Shown: positions 26,871 to 36,298 of the stretch, one piece after another | Position numbering within the stretch: position 1 is the first letter of the stretch | Layout: each line of letters begins with the position of its first letter | Origin: Sva-07 sp963707515 | GTDB lineage: Bacteria; Actinomycetota; Acidimicrobiia; Acidimicrobiales; Ilumatobacteraceae | Direction of reading: 5' to 3' | NCBI GenBank assembly: GCA_963707515.1 | Contig: CAVPQI010000001.1 | Coordinates: 744,001 to 808,000 of the forward strand | Length of the DNA stretch: 64,000 bases | The notes under the pieces: model-generated | What the model saw: only the letters and a program-made list of their open reading frames with translations | Databases searched by the model: none | What the model was told of the DNA's origin: nothing | Position numbers and translations under genes: made by a program

Positions 26871-27575
26871 TCAGAACAAGGCGGACTGGCCCGCCGGCGG
26901 GGTGCGGCGGATCGCCGTCCACGGCACGTAGTGGTCCATGAAGACCCAGGTGCGGCGGTGGATCGACGACGGACCGTAGGCCTGCAGGGCGGCCTTGTGC
27001 ACCGGGCACGGGTATCCCTTGTTCGTGTCGAACGACCAGTGCGGGTAGTCGTCGGCGTGCCGGCGCATCTCGCGATCGCGCACGACCTTGGCGAGGATGC
27101 TCGCCGTCGCCACACTGAGGCAGCGCAGGTCCGCCTTGACCGCCAGCTCGACACGCGGCACGGCGGGCGACACGAAGTCCCACCGGCCGTCGGTCACGGC
27201 GACGTCGGGTGTCACCGTCAAGCCCTCGATCGCCCGCCGAGCCGCCAGTCGTTGGGCGGCGGACATGCCCATCCGGTCGCACTCCTCCTGGCTCACCGAG
27301 CCGACCGCCCAGGTGATGCACCACGCCGAGAGGCGGTCGAACAGCGCCTCTCGTTCGCGCTCGGAGAGGAGCTTCGAGTCGCGTACACCGTTGACCCTGG
27401 TGTCGCGCGGCAGCACCGCGGCGCCGACGCACAGCGGGCCGGCCCAGGCACCACGGCCGACCTCGTCGATGCCGACGACGAGCTCGTGACCGCGCGCCCA
27501 GAGCGCCTTCTCCATCTCCCGTGTCGGCGCTCGCTTCTTCGATTGCTTCAGCGGTCTGGGCTGCTTGGGCGTCAC
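26871..27575 (-). CDS. rnhB: ribonuclease HII
   Basis: 234 aa from GTG 27573-27575, which overlaps the upstream gene stop. Catalytic elements are GIDEVGRGAWAGP (Asp-Glu), DSKLLSE, and the later aspartates in the TDGRWD and KADLRCLSVATASILAKVVRD blocks. An N-terminal Lys/Arg-rich extension of about 35 residues (KQPRPLKQSKKRAPTRE) precedes the core. It removes ribonucleotides from RNA-DNA hybrids at replication. It follows a hypothetical protein and gpsA in the same strand run. Confidence 0.95.
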   Translation of the reverse strand: MTPKQPRPLKQSKKRAPTREMEKALWARGHELVVGIDEVGRGAWAGPLCVGAAVLPRDTRVNGVRDSKLLSEREREALFDRLSAWCITWAVGSVSQEECDRMGMSAAQRLAARRAIEGLTVTPDVAVTDGRWDFVSPAVPRVELAVKADLRCLSVATASILAKVVRDREMRRHADDYPHWSFDTNKGYPCPVHKAALQAYGPSSIHRRTWVFMDHYVPWTAIRRTPPAGQSALF

Positions 27576-28840
27576 GACGGATCGAGCCCGCGGACGTCGA
27601 GCGCCGAGCCCGACGACCGCGGCGCGGCCCACAGGGCCTCACCCGACGACGCATCGCTGCGCCACTCGGGGTCGACACGATCGGCGCGCAACGCCACCGG
27701 GTCGCCGTGTTGTTCCCAGAGCACGGCCGGGCGCTCACCGTGCCAGCGCACCGCGAACGACACCGCCGACCGTGGTCCGGACGGCACGCCGTGGACCTCG
27801 AAGTTCGACCCGTGCCAACGGCGCGGGAGCCCAGCGGGCAGCAGGTTGCCACCGTCGGCGATGCAGCGCTCGACGTCCGCGATGAAGCGGCCGGCCGAGG
27901 CGCCACGGCGGACCGCCGACAACGACACCGGCTCGCCCGTCGTGGCCGCGAGGCCCTTCCGTCGACGGCGGTCGGCGATCGCCCGGAGATCACCGGCGGC
28001 GACCTCGTCGCCTGCCGCCGTGGCCATCCGCTCGACCGCACCGAGCACGGCGTCGACCTCCGGCGCGGTCAGGCGAGCGATGGCGGCGACCGGTTCGACG
28101 ATCTCGGGCAGCCAGGCATCGGCCGGTTCGCCCAGTCGCACGAGCTCACACACATCGGCGAGGAACCCGACCGGGTCGTCGGCGGCGTCGACCGGGCCGT
28201 CGAGGAGCAGATCGCAACGCGCCTCGACCACCGCCGTGGCGACCGCCTCGTCGGGGAGCATCAGACGGCTCGCCCGGTCGACGAGGACATTCCAACCGCG
28301 AGCGACCGCCATTGCCGGAGCGGCGCGTTGCAACGACGCCGTGGTGGCGCGCTGCGGGTCGTGGGCGAACGCGACCCGGACCCGCGTGCGATGTCCGACG
28401 GGCAGCACGAACGCGCCCGGCGGCAGGTCGATACCACGGATGGGCACGTCGGACGGCGGCCGCTCGGTCAGCACGGGCAGCCCGGCGAACGCCACGGCGA
28501 ACGGCAGCGGCGACTCGTTCTCCACCTCGACGACCGTCAGTCCGCCGTCGTCGGCGACCGACCACACGCGCTGTACGGCGTCACCGTCGACCACGCGGAT
28601 GCGCGTCTCGATCACGGGCGTGCCGTCGAGCCGACGCTGGCGCACGGTCGACTCGTCGCTCGGCACGTGCCAGCGGTCCTCGGCAGCGACGTACCACGAC
28701 AGGCTCGCCGACGAGTCGTCACCGGGACGCACGGGCCACGGCGTGACCTCGCCCGAGGGGGTGACCGTCGCCCGGCACGCCGTGCCGACGGCGCCGATCG
28801 TGGTGCCGACACGTGACGCGAGACCACTGCGCCCGCTCAT
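27572..28840 (-). CDS. hypothetical protein between gpsA and rnhB
   Basis: 422 aa from ATG 28838-28840, overlapping the gpsA stop (ATGA) upstream and the rnhB start (GTGA) downstream. The N-terminal half is beta-rich with repeating charged strands and resembles a sugar-hydrolase-like sandwich (GGLTVVEVENESPLPFAVAF). A helical middle (about 240-300) has GEPADAWLPEIVEPVAA, and a C-terminal domain contains FEVHGVPSGPRSAV. No known family was recognised with confidence and no signal peptide is visible. Tight coupling to gpsA and rnhB suggests it is an established gene, not a shadow. Confidence 0.6.
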   Translation of the reverse strand: MSGRSGLASRVGTTIGAVGTACRATVTPSGEVTPWPVRPGDDSSASLSWYVAAEDRWHVPSDESTVRQRRLDGTPVIETRIRVVDGDAVQRVWSVADDGGLTVVEVENESPLPFAVAFAGLPVLTERPPSDVPIRGIDLPPGAFVLPVGHRTRVRVAFAHDPQRATTASLQRAAPAMAVARGWNVLVDRASRLMLPDEAVATAVVEARCDLLLDGPVDAADDPVGFLADVCELVRLGEPADAWLPEIVEPVAAIARLTAPEVDAVLGAVERMATAAGDEVAAGDLRAIADRRRRKGLAATTGEPVSLSAVRRGASAGRFIADVERCIADGGNLLPAGLPRRWHGSNFEVHGVPSGPRSAVSFAVRWHGERPAVLWEQHGDPVALRADRVDPEWRSDASSGEALWAAPRSSGSALDVRGLDPS

Positions 28841-29848
28841 CGGTCGAACTCGCCCTTGCGACGACGCTGCATCAGCTCGGCGATCGCCTCGGGCACGGGG
28901 CGGTCCTCGTGACAGACGGCGACGACCTGCTCGGTGATCGGCATCTCGACACCGTACCGGCGGGCGAGGTCGAGGACGCTGGGCGACGAGTTGACACCCT
29001 CGGCGACCATGTTCGTCGACTCGAGGATCTCGGCGAGCGTCTTGCCGGCGCCGAGCTGCAGCCCGACGGCGTTGTTGCGACTCTGCGACGACGAGCACGT
29101 GGCGATCAGGTCGCCCATCCCGGCGAGGCCGGCAAACGTCTCCAGCCGTCCGCCCATCGCCGCCCCGAGACGCGCCGATCTCGGCGAGCCCGCGGGTGAT
29201 CAGCGTCGCTCGGGTATTGTCCCCGAACCCCATGCCGGCGGCCATTCCGGCGGCGATGGCGATGACGTTCTTGACCACGCCGGCGACCTCGCAGCCGATC
29301 ACGTCGTCGTTGGTGTAGATGCGCAGGCTCGGACGGCTGAAGATCTGCTGCAGGTGACGGCCGATCGCCGCGTCCCCGACCGCCACGACGCTGGCCGCCG
29401 GCTGCCCCGAGAGGATCTCCTTGGCGAGGTTCGGGCCGGTCAGCACGGCGACCGGGTGGTCCGGCAGGATCTCGCACACGACCTCGCTCATCCGCTTCAA
29501 GGTCCGCCGCTCGAGGCCCTTGGTGAGCGAGACGACCGGGACGTCCGGCCGGATCGCGGACGCTGCCTCCTCGACGACGCCTCGGAAGCCGTGCGAGGGC
29601 ACGGCCATCACGACCACGTCGGCGGTGCTCACGGCGTCGGCCAGCGATGCGGTGGCCCGCAGCTCCTTGGGCAGCACGAACGTGGGGAGGTAGTCGGCGT
29701 TGACCTGCGCCTCGTTGATCTGGGCGGCCAGCTCGGGTCGACGTGCCCACAGCACCGTGTCGGCGTTGTCGGCGATGAGCGCGGCGACGGTGGTTCCCCA
29801 GGAACCGGCCCCGATGACGGCGACGTTGGCGTGCGAGTGATCGGTCAT
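28837..29848 (-). CDS. gpsA: NAD(P)H-dependent glycerol-3-phosphate dehydrogenase, apparent frameshift
   Basis: From ATG 29846-29848 (preceded by a GGGGGAC ribosome-binding site), the Rossmann motif VIGAGSWGT and the catalytic lysine region GVVKNVIAIAAGMAAGM are normal, reading to TRGLAEIGA. Homology resumes in another frame (AMGGRLETFAGLAGMGDLIATC through the C-terminal helix domain) to the TGA at 28837. The length of 1012 nt leaves a remainder of one. The switch is at 29168-29177, where the minus strand reads GGCGCGTCTC; adding CG restores EIGARLGAAMGG. It makes sn-glycerol 3-phosphate for lipids and would normally be essential, which makes a real null mutation doubtful. Confidence 0.92.
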
Positions 29849-29937
29849 CTGTCCCCCGGAGTGGTCATCGTAACGCGGACGCATTGCCCGGCACGTGGGT
29901 CCGCAGTCGGAGGAGGCGGCCCGTACAGTGGGCGACG

Positions 29938-30541
29938 GTGCGTCTCGCCGTGTTGGTCCCCGTCAAGCGCTTCACGGCTGCCAAGCGGCGGTTGGCTGCC
30001 GTCGTCGGCGACGATCACCGCGCTCGGCTCGCCGAGTGGATGGCGACGCAAGTCGTCGATGTGGCCGCCGAGACACCGACGTTCATCGCCTGCGACGACG
30101 ACGAGGTCGCCGCCTGGGCACGGCGCAAGGGCGCCACGGTGCTGTGGGGGGCGGGACTCGGGCTCAACGGCGCCGTCGACGACGGCGTCGCCCACATCGC
30201 CGAGGCCGGCTACGACCACGTCCTGGTGACCCACGCCGACCTGCCCCGTCCGGCCGCGTCTGCTGCGGGTGCCCGTCCCCGGGGCCGTCACGCTCGTCCC
30301 CGACCGCCACGACGACGGCACCAACGTCATGTCGTTCCCGCTCGCCCGCCCGCTGACCGCGTCGTACGGCGGCGGGAGCTTCGGACGACACCTCGCCCAA
30401 GCGTTGCGGCTCGGCGGCGTCGTCGAGGTGCGACACGACCACGAGCTGTCGCTCGACCTCGACACCGAACGCGACCTGCGCCACCCCCTGATCCGAGAGG
30501 TGCTCCCCACATGGCTGCCAACGAGCCCGGTCAACCGCTGA
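29938..30541 (+). CDS. cofC: 2-phospho-L-lactate guanylyltransferase (CofC), apparent frameshift
   Basis: Starting at GTG 29938 (VRLAVLVPVKRF), the nucleotidyltransferase fold reads to VTHADLPRP. It then shifts to another frame carrying RLLRVPVPGAVTLVPDRHDDGTNVM and SYGGGSFGRH to the stop at 30541. The length of 604 nt leaves a remainder of one. The switch is at 30252-30259 (CGGCCGCGTC); restoring CG gives PAARLLRVPVPG. CofC activates phospholactate (or phosphoenolpyruvate in actinobacteria) with GTP for coenzyme F420 synthesis, fitting the F420 oxidoreductase at 10 kb. It overlaps the next gene by 31 nt. Confidence 0.87.
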
Positions 30542-31281
30542 CCGCATCGATGCCGGCGACGAGCCGCGACCTGCCGGTCCCCGCCTCCGCGCTGGCGATC
30601 GGCGCCCATCCCGACGACGTCGAGTTCGGCGCCGGCGCCCTGCTGGCGAAGTGGGCGGCCGCCGGATGCACCGTCCACCACCTCGTGTGTACGGATGGCT
30701 CGAAGGGCACGTGGGACGTCGACGCCGACATCGTCGCCCTGGCCGCACGACGCCAACAGGAGCAACGCGAGGCAGCGCGCCGGCTGGCGGGCGTCAACGC
30801 CGGTGAGGTGCGCTTCCTCGGGCGCGTCGACGGTGAGCTCGACAGTGACCTGGCGACACGCGGTGAGGTCGCCCGTGTGATCCGCGAGCTGCGCCCGGAG
30901 GTGGTCCTCGGCCACGATCCGTGGAAGGCCTACCGGCTGCATCCCGACCATCGCCATGCCGGCCTGCTGACCTGCGACGGGATCGTCGCGGCGCGCGACC
31001 CACACTTCTTCAGAGAGCACGGCCTGCCCCATCACCGTCCGTCAGCGCTGTTGCTCTGGGAGGCGGATCGACCGAACCATGTCGAGGACGTGACCCACTT
31101 CGTCGACGCCAAGCTCGCCGCGCTGCACGCCCACGAGAGCCAGTTCGAATCGACGATGCAGGCGCACGACGAGGCCGACCTCGAGGCGTTCGACACGCGC
31201 ATCCGCGAACGGCTGTCCGCCATCGGCGAGCCGTTCGGACTGCCGGCGGCAGAGATCTTCGTCCTGATCAGCGACCTCTGA
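30511..31281 (+). CDS. PIG-L family deacetylase
   Basis: 256 aa beginning ATG 30511. The metal-binding motif AIGAHPDDVEFGAG (AHPDD) near residue 32 and the later HPDHRHAG histidine are typical of the GlcNAc-PI de-N-acetylase/LmbE family. Actinobacterial members deacetylate mycothiol precursors or mycothiol conjugates, or other GlcNAc derivatives. The closest role cannot be told from sequence alone. The start lies within the last 31 nt of cofC. It is followed by a strong terminator hairpin. Confidence 0.9.
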   Translation: MAANEPGQPLTASMPATSRDLPVPASALAIGAHPDDVEFGAGALLAKWAAAGCTVHHLVCTDGSKGTWDVDADIVALAARRQQEQREAARRLAGVNAGEVRFLGRVDGELDSDLATRGEVARVIRELRPEVVLGHDPWKAYRLHPDHRHAGLLTCDGIVAARDPHFFREHGLPHHRPSALLLWEADRPNHVEDVTHFVDAKLAALHAHESQFESTMQAHDEADLEAFDTRIRERLSAIGEPFGLPAAEIFVLISDL

Positions 31282-31290
31282 TCCGCGACG

Positions 31291-31321
31291 CGAACGAGGG
31301 GCCCGATGGGCCCCTCGTTCG
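31291..31321. terminator. perfect 14-bp hairpin between the PIG-L gene and the H1-like gene
   Basis: CGAACGAGGGGCCC is followed by GAT and its exact reverse complement. It sits 10 nt after the PIG-L stop and 40 nt beyond the convergent H1-like gene stop, so it can terminate both directions. No long T-run follows, which is usual in GC-rich actinobacteria. Confidence 0.85.
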
Positions 31322-31360
31322 ATCCTTCTCGATGACGGTGCCCGCGTCAGCGGGCCCAGC

Positions 31361-31795
<435 letters not shown>

Positions 31796-31799
31796 CAGG

Positions 31800-32081
31800 T
31801 CACTTCTCGTTGAGTGCGGACTTGAGCGTCGAGCTGGCGCTGAACTTCATCGCCGTCGACGCCTTGATCTGCACCGGCGCACCCGTCTGCGGGTTGCGGC
31901 CCGTGCGGGCGCTGCGCTTGGTGGTGCTGAACGAACCGAAGCCCGGCCAGGCCACCTTGTCGCCCTTCTTGGCGGCCTCGACGACGTGGTCGAAGAACGC
32001 GCCGAGCGTGCGCTCGGCATCGGCCTTCGACACACCCGCGGCGTCTGCCACTGCGTCGATCAGTTCTGCTTTGGTAGCCAT
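31800..32081 (-). CDS. hup: HU family DNA-binding protein
   Basis: 93 aa, the standard HU length, from ATG 32079-32081 with an AGAGG ribosome-binding site. It shows TKAELIDAVA at the N-terminus, the GFGSFS motif near residue 47, and the DNA-binding beta arm GRNPQTGAP (about 61-69). Mycobacterial HupB carries a PAKKA-rich tail in the same polypeptide; here the tail is a separate gene immediately downstream. It acts in nucleoid organisation as a dimer that bends DNA. Confidence 0.97.
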   Translation of the reverse strand: MATKAELIDAVADAAGVSKADAERTLGAFFDHVVEAAKKGDKVAWPGFGSFSTTKRSARTGRNPQTGAPVQIKASTAMKFSASSTLKSALNEK

Positions 32082-32167
32082 GTGTCCTCTTTCGGATGGT
32101 TGTACGGACGAGTGTCCGGATGGTGTTCGGATCCATGTGACCGACCGCGACGACCGTCGTTCAAGCA

Positions 32168-32199
32168 CCGATGTCATTGCATTTGCAATGACATCGGTC
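32168..32199. promoter_or_regulatory. 15-bp perfect inverted repeat upstream of hup
   Basis: ACCGATGTCATTGCA, a TT spacer, then the exact reverse complement. The site lies about 87-118 nt upstream of the hup ATG and about 150 nt upstream of the divergent phoH-like gene. It is markedly AT-richer than its surroundings and unusually long for a terminator in this position, so an operator is the more likely reading. The binding protein is not known. Confidence 0.6.
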
Positions 32200-32214
32200 G
32201 GTAACCCTTACCGG
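32200..32214. promoter_or_regulatory. short inverted repeat adjacent to the hup operator candidate
   Basis: CGGTAA, CCC, TTACCG forms 6-bp perfect arms immediately next to the 15-bp palindrome. It lies inside the 271-nt divergent region between hup and the PhoH-like gene. Confidence 0.4.
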
Positions 32215-32352
32215 TATTGGACCCCGCGACCATCCACGCGACCATCCACCACGCCACGCGGACCCTGCGATACAACGTCGACCGTTGGACATCGCACGCG
32301 ATTCGCAGCACAACCCCACCCACGACCACGAGGCTTCGGCCGAGGAGTGAAG

Positions 32353-33750
32353 GTGACCGACCTACTGCCGTCCGCTGAAGCACCCACCTGCGCCCCCGGT
32401 GGCGTCGGGTCCGAGGCGACGAGAGGAGGTCAACGAACGAGGCTCGTCGTCGACACATCGGTACTGATCGCCGACCCGACGTGCATCCTCGAGTTCCGCG
32501 ATGCCGACGTCGTCATTCCGCTCACCGTCGTCGAAGAGCTCGACGGCCTGAAGACCCGCGCCGACGACGTCGGGCGGGCGGCACGCACCGCGCTGCGCAC
32601 CATCGAGGAACTGCGCGTCGCCCACGGCGGATCGCTCGCCCACCCCGTGCCGACCGGCGCCGGCTCGGCGACCATTCAGATCGAGATCAACAACATCCGC
32701 AAGCACCTGCTCGTCGAGCACGGGCTCGATCCGACCGTGCCCGACAACCGCATCATCGGCGCCGCCATCGGTCAATCCGACTTCGGTCCCACGACGATGA
32801 TCTCCAACGACGCGGCGCTGCGCATCAAGGCCGCCCACCTGGGCGTCGCTGCAGCCGAGCACCGCCTCACCCGCCCGGACCGCGACCGGCCGGCGGTCGG
32901 ATGGACGACCATCGAGGCATCGTACGAAGCGATCGACTGCCTCTACGCCGCCGGCGCCCTGGCCTTCGACGCCGTCGGCATCGGTGCCGCCCAGTTCCAC
33001 GAGAACGAGTTCGCCGTACTCCGCTGCGGCTCGCAGTCGGCGCTGGTGCGCGTCGTCGCCGACGAGTTCGTGCTCCTCGGCCCGCACACGCCCGAGGCCT
33101 GGGGGTTGCGACCGCGCAGCAAGGAGCAGCGCTTCGCCCTCGAGCTGCTGCTCGACCCGGACATCGCGGTGATCGCCCTCGACGGTCGGGCGGGCACCGG
33201 CAAGACGATCCTCGCCATCGCCGCCGGCCTCGAACAGGTCGTCGAACAGGCGCGGTACGAGCGGCTCGCCGTGTACCGGCCGCTCGTCCCCGTCGGGCGT
33301 GCCGACGTCGGCTTCCTGCCGGGCGGTCTCGACGAGAAGCTCGATCCGTGGATGGCGGCGATCCACGATGCCGTCGTGGCGCTGTCGGACCGCGGCAACA
33401 TCAGCGACGCCCGCGACCTCGTCGACGAGCTCACCGCCCGCGGCCAGCTCTCGCTCGAGTCCGTGACGTTCCTGCGCGGTCGTTCGCTGCAGCACCAGTT
33501 CGTGGTCATCGACGAGGCGCAGAACCTCGAGCCGACCACGCTGCGGACGATCCTCACCCGCGTCGGCGACGGCACGAAGGTGATCTTCACCGGTGACACC
33601 AGCCAGATCGATGCGCCCTACCTCGGTGAGACGAACAACGCCCTCAGCGTGCTGGCCTCGGCGTTCGCCGGCCAGCAGTGCTTCGGGCACATCACGCTCA
33701 CCGCCTGCGAGCGCAGCGACGTCGCCAGCCTGGCCGCCGAGCTCCTCTGA
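32353..33750 (+). CDS. PIN domain-containing PhoH family ATPase
   Basis: About 465 aa from GTG 32353, which has a GAGGAG ribosome-binding site; a GTG at 32347 is alternative. The N-terminal PIN nuclease domain starts LVVDTSVLIADP with conserved acids. The C-terminal PhoH ATPase has Walker A DGRAGTGKT and Walker B FVVIDEAQNL, plus the later TGDTSQID segment. PIN-PhoH (PhoH2) proteins are RNA-cleaving ATP-dependent enzymes reported in mycobacteria. The divergent region it shares with hup contains two inverted repeats. Confidence 0.92.
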   Translation: MTDLLPSAEAPTCAPGGVGSEATRGGQRTRLVVDTSVLIADPTCILEFRDADVVIPLTVVEELDGLKTRADDVGRAARTALRTIEELRVAHGGSLAHPVPTGAGSATIQIEINNIRKHLLVEHGLDPTVPDNRIIGAAIGQSDFGPTTMISNDAALRIKAAHLGVAAAEHRLTRPDRDRPAVGWTTIEASYEAIDCLYAAGALAFDAVGIGAAQFHENEFAVLRCGSQSALVRVVADEFVLLGPHTPEAWGLRPRSKEQRFALELLLDPDIAVIALDGRAGTGKTILAIAAGLEQVVEQARYERLAVYRPLVPVGRADVGFLPGGLDEKLDPWMAAIHDAVVALSDRGNISDARDLVDELTARGQLSLESVTFLRGRSLQHQFVVIDEAQNLEPTTLRTILTRVGDGTKVIFTGDTSQIDAPYLGETNNALSVLASAFAGQQCFGHITLTACERSDVASLAAELL

Positions 33751-33786
33751 GCAACGATGTGACACCGCCTGTCTAGGGTGGGCGGT

Positions 33787-34461
33787 GTGGGTCTCCCGCT
33801 GTTTGCCGTCGTCGACCTCGAGACGTCCGGGCTCTCGACGCGGCGGAATCGGATCCTGCAGATCGGGCTGGTGACCGTCGATGGGTCGGGCGACGTCGTC
33901 GACGAGTGGACGACGCTGGTCAAACTGCGATGGCCGCTCCAGCGCGTCGGGCCGACCGAAGTCCACGGCATCACCCGGTCGTCGCTGCGCGGCGCGCCCA
34001 AGCTCGACGCCGCCCTCGACGAGCTCGGCCGGCGCCTCGACGGCACCCTGTTCACCGCCCACAACGCCGAGTTCGATGCCGCGTTCCTCGCCCGGGCGGC
34101 GCGCCGGCGTCGTGCCGACGATCCGTTGCGGCGCGGTCTCGAGCAGCGCCTGTGCACGTTGCGCATGTCGCAACGCCTCGACCCCGATCGCCTGCAGTCG
34201 CACCGCCTCGGCGACCTCTGCCTGCGCTACGACGTCGCCCTCGAGCGCCCCCACGACGCCCTCGCCGACGCCGCCGCGACCGCCGCCGTGCTCCCCCACC
34301 TGCTCGCCGCCCACGGCATCACCGAGCGCGAGCAGCTGACACCGTTCATCCGCCCGCGCGACCGCTCGACCGATACTGCGCCAGCATCCGCTGCGCCAGC
34401 TCCGCCGCAGGTTGCGCCGCTGCCGGGTCCGCCACCTCCGCGTCCGGTCCCAGACGGATGA
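33787..34461 (+). CDS. DnaQ-like 3'-5' exonuclease
   Basis: About 224 aa from GTG 33787 (an in-frame GTG at 33778 is possible). DEDDh motifs are visible: VVDLETSGLS (ExoI Asp-Glu), HNAEFDAAF (ExoII Asp) and PHDALADA (ExoIII His-Asp). A Pro/Ala-rich tail follows (PPQVAPLPGPPPPRPVPDG). It could be a proofreading-like subunit or a general DNA repair nuclease. Its last 116 nt overlap the 3' end of the convergent pafC gene, so the Pro-rich tail is constrained by the opposite-strand coding. Confidence 0.9.
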   Translation: MGLPLFAVVDLETSGLSTRRNRILQIGLVTVDGSGDVVDEWTTLVKLRWPLQRVGPTEVHGITRSSLRGAPKLDAALDELGRRLDGTLFTAHNAEFDAAFLARAARRRRADDPLRRGLEQRLCTLRMSQRLDPDRLQSHRLGDLCLRYDVALERPHDALADAAATAAVLPHLLAAHGITEREQLTPFIRPRDRSTDTAPASAAPAPPQVAPLPGPPPPRPVPDG

Positions 34462-35323
34462 GCAGCCGGGCCAGCCAGCGGGGGCTCGACACCGGCAGCA
34501 CGACCGTCGTCCAGCCCGGTCGGCCCGCGATCGCCTCGGCGCGGTCGTAGGGGTACTCCTCGAGGATCCACTGCGCCGACGGACCGAGCCGCAGGGTGGT
34601 CCGATCGACCTCCTCGTCGACGAAGAACCCGGTTGGACGAGTGACGTCGTCGACCAGGTCGACGGTCACACCGGTGGCAGCCGCCGACTCGATGCGGTCG
34701 ATGCGGAACGTGCGCCGGCTCGACGTGCGGCCGTCGTCGGCGACCACGTACCAGTTGCCGGCATCGGTGAACACGTGGCGCGGCACGATGCGCCGCGCTG
34801 TCTGCTCGTCGCGCCCGGGCGAGTAGTAGCGGATCGCCAACTCGGCGCCCGTCGCCGCCGCCTCGGTGAGCTCATCGGTCAACGGCGGACGGTGGAGATC
34901 GACGACGAACCCGGCGGTGTCATCGGAGCCGGTGTCGATGCCGACGTCGTTGAGTGCCGCGGCGAGCTTCGCCAACCCACGGCCGAGCGGGCCGGCGGGA
35001 TCGGCACCCGGCAGCTCCATCGCCGCCCGGGCCGCCGTCAGCAGGGTGAAGCCCTCCGGCGCGGTCAACCGCAGCGGGCGGGTGAACAGTCGGGGCACAC
35101 CGACGTACACGATCCCGTCGTCGACGAAGACGTCGATCATCTCGTCGACGAACGGCGGGAGGCCGCACATCGCCACCAGCTCGAGATCCGACTGCACCTG
35201 AGCCGGCGTGAGGTCGTAACGCCGGGCGACCTCGTCGACGGCCACCTCACCGACCTCCATCAGCCACGGCAGCATCACCAGCAGTCGCCGCAGCCGTTCC
35301 TCGGCTGGTCGCGGACCGCTCAC
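34346..35323 (-). CDS. pafC: WYL-domain transcriptional regulator (PafC-like)
   Basis: 325 aa from GTG 35321-35323, overlapping the pafB stop (GTGA). An N-terminal winged-helix region precedes a WYL domain with the WYVVADD segment (about residue 195), followed by a C-terminal dimerisation extension. In mycobacteria PafB and PafC form a complex that activates the LexA-independent DNA-damage response. Here the pair follows a DnaQ-like exonuclease and not proteasome genes. The 3' end overlaps that exonuclease gene by 116 nt on the opposite strand. Confidence 0.88.
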   Translation of the reverse strand: MSGPRPAEERLRRLLVMLPWLMEVGEVAVDEVARRYDLTPAQVQSDLELVAMCGLPPFVDEMIDVFVDDGIVYVGVPRLFTRPLRLTAPEGFTLLTAARAAMELPGADPAGPLGRGLAKLAAALNDVGIDTGSDDTAGFVVDLHRPPLTDELTEAAATGAELAIRYYSPGRDEQTARRIVPRHVFTDAGNWYVVADDGRTSSRRTFRIDRIESAAATGVTVDLVDDVTRPTGFFVDEEVDRTTLRLGPSAQWILEEYPYDRAEAIAGRPGWTTVVLPVSSPRWLARLLIRLGPDAEVADPAAAQPAAELAQRMLAQYRSSGRAGG

Positions 35324-36285
35324 GCGCCGCTCCGGCCGACCCGGTCGACGGCGGCCTCCAGCCAGTCGACCACGTGCTGACGGATGTCGGGCGGGCCGAG
35401 CACCTCGGCGTGATCGAGGAGGCCGAGCAGCCACGAGCGGAAGGCCGGGAGGTTGTTGGCGGGCACCCGGACCACGATCGCCCCGTCCGGACCACGCTCG
35501 AGCACCCGATCGGCGCCGAGCTCGCGCTCCACGCCGGGAGCGCGGACCGCGTCGATGCGGATCTGCGCCTCGACCACGTCGTCACCCGACCCACCGATCT
35601 GCTTCGGATCGGCGGGGAACGCCGAGCGGGGGTCGAAGTCGGCCGGTCGGACGAACGAGCCGGGCTCACCGACGGTGAGGGCGTCGGCAGCCCCCTCGAA
35701 ACGGTCGACGCGGAACGTCCGCCGCTCGCCGCGACCGTGATCGTGGCCGATCACGTACCAGAAGCCGCCGCGCAGCAACAGCCCCCACGGGTCGACCGTG
35801 CGGCGCTCGCCGCGGTAGGTGAACCCGATCGGCGCTCGACCGGCGACGGCGGCCCGGATCCGCGGGAGCTCGGGACGTTCGGGGATCACCGCCGACACCG
35901 GCGGACGCTCGTCGCCGAGCGCCCCGCCGAGCTTCCAGATCGCGTCCTTGCCGGCCGACGACCCCGTGTGCACGGCGGCCACGGCGACCTGCAGGGCGCG
36001 GATCTCGTCGGCGGCGAGGTCGAGGTCGGCGAGCTCGTACGCCCGCCGGTCGATCCGGTACCTGGTCTGGCCGGCGTAGGGACCGCCGTCGACGACCTCG
36101 GTCTCGATCGGCACCCCGATCTCGCGAAGTGCCGACTTGTCACGCTCGAACGCCCCGCGTCGGGCGACCTCGCCGTCGGGGTAGTGACCCGGCAGTTCGC
36201 CGACGATCTGGATCAGGCTCAAGGGCTGCGACGTCTCGAGCAGCAGCGCCAAGAGGTTGGTGAGGCGTTCGACGCGATCGACCAA
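35320..36285 (-). CDS. pafB: WYL-domain transcriptional regulator (PafB-like)
   Basis: About 321 aa with a probable TTG start at 36285 (TVDRVERLTNLLALL-like opening, preceded by TGAGGGAG); a GTG at 36321 would overlap the B12-binding gene. The N-terminal helix-turn-helix is followed by a WYL domain with GGFWYVIGHD and RRTFRVDRFEGA. It is the partner of the downstream PafC-like protein, with which it probably forms one heterodimeric regulator. The start site is the least certain point. Confidence 0.87.
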   Translation of the reverse strand: MVDRVERLTNLLALLLETSQPLSLIQIVGELPGHYPDGEVARRGAFERDKSALREIGVPIETEVVDGGPYAGQTRYRIDRRAYELADLDLAADEIRALQVAVAAVHTGSSAGKDAIWKLGGALGDERPPVSAVIPERPELPRIRAAVAGRAPIGFTYRGERRTVDPWGLLLRGGFWYVIGHDHGRGERRTFRVDRFEGAADALTVGEPGSFVRPADFDPRSAFPADPKQIGGSGDDVVEAQIRIDAVRAPGVERELGADRVLERGPDGAIVVRVPANNLPAFRSWLLGLLDHAEVLGPPDIRQHVVDWLEAAVDRVGRSGA

Positions 36286-36298
36286 CGCGACGGCTCCC

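Noticed and set aside
32421..32430. AGGAGG-containing stretch as the ribosome-binding site of the PhoH-like gene
   Set aside because: No start codon lies at a suitable distance downstream. GTG 32353 with GAGGAG fits better and keeps the N-terminus ahead of the PIN domain.
32362..34314. Long minus-strand open frame under the PhoH-like and DnaQ-like genes
   Set aside because: Codon composition and lack of recognisable motifs mark it as a high-GC shadow of two well-supported plus-strand genes.
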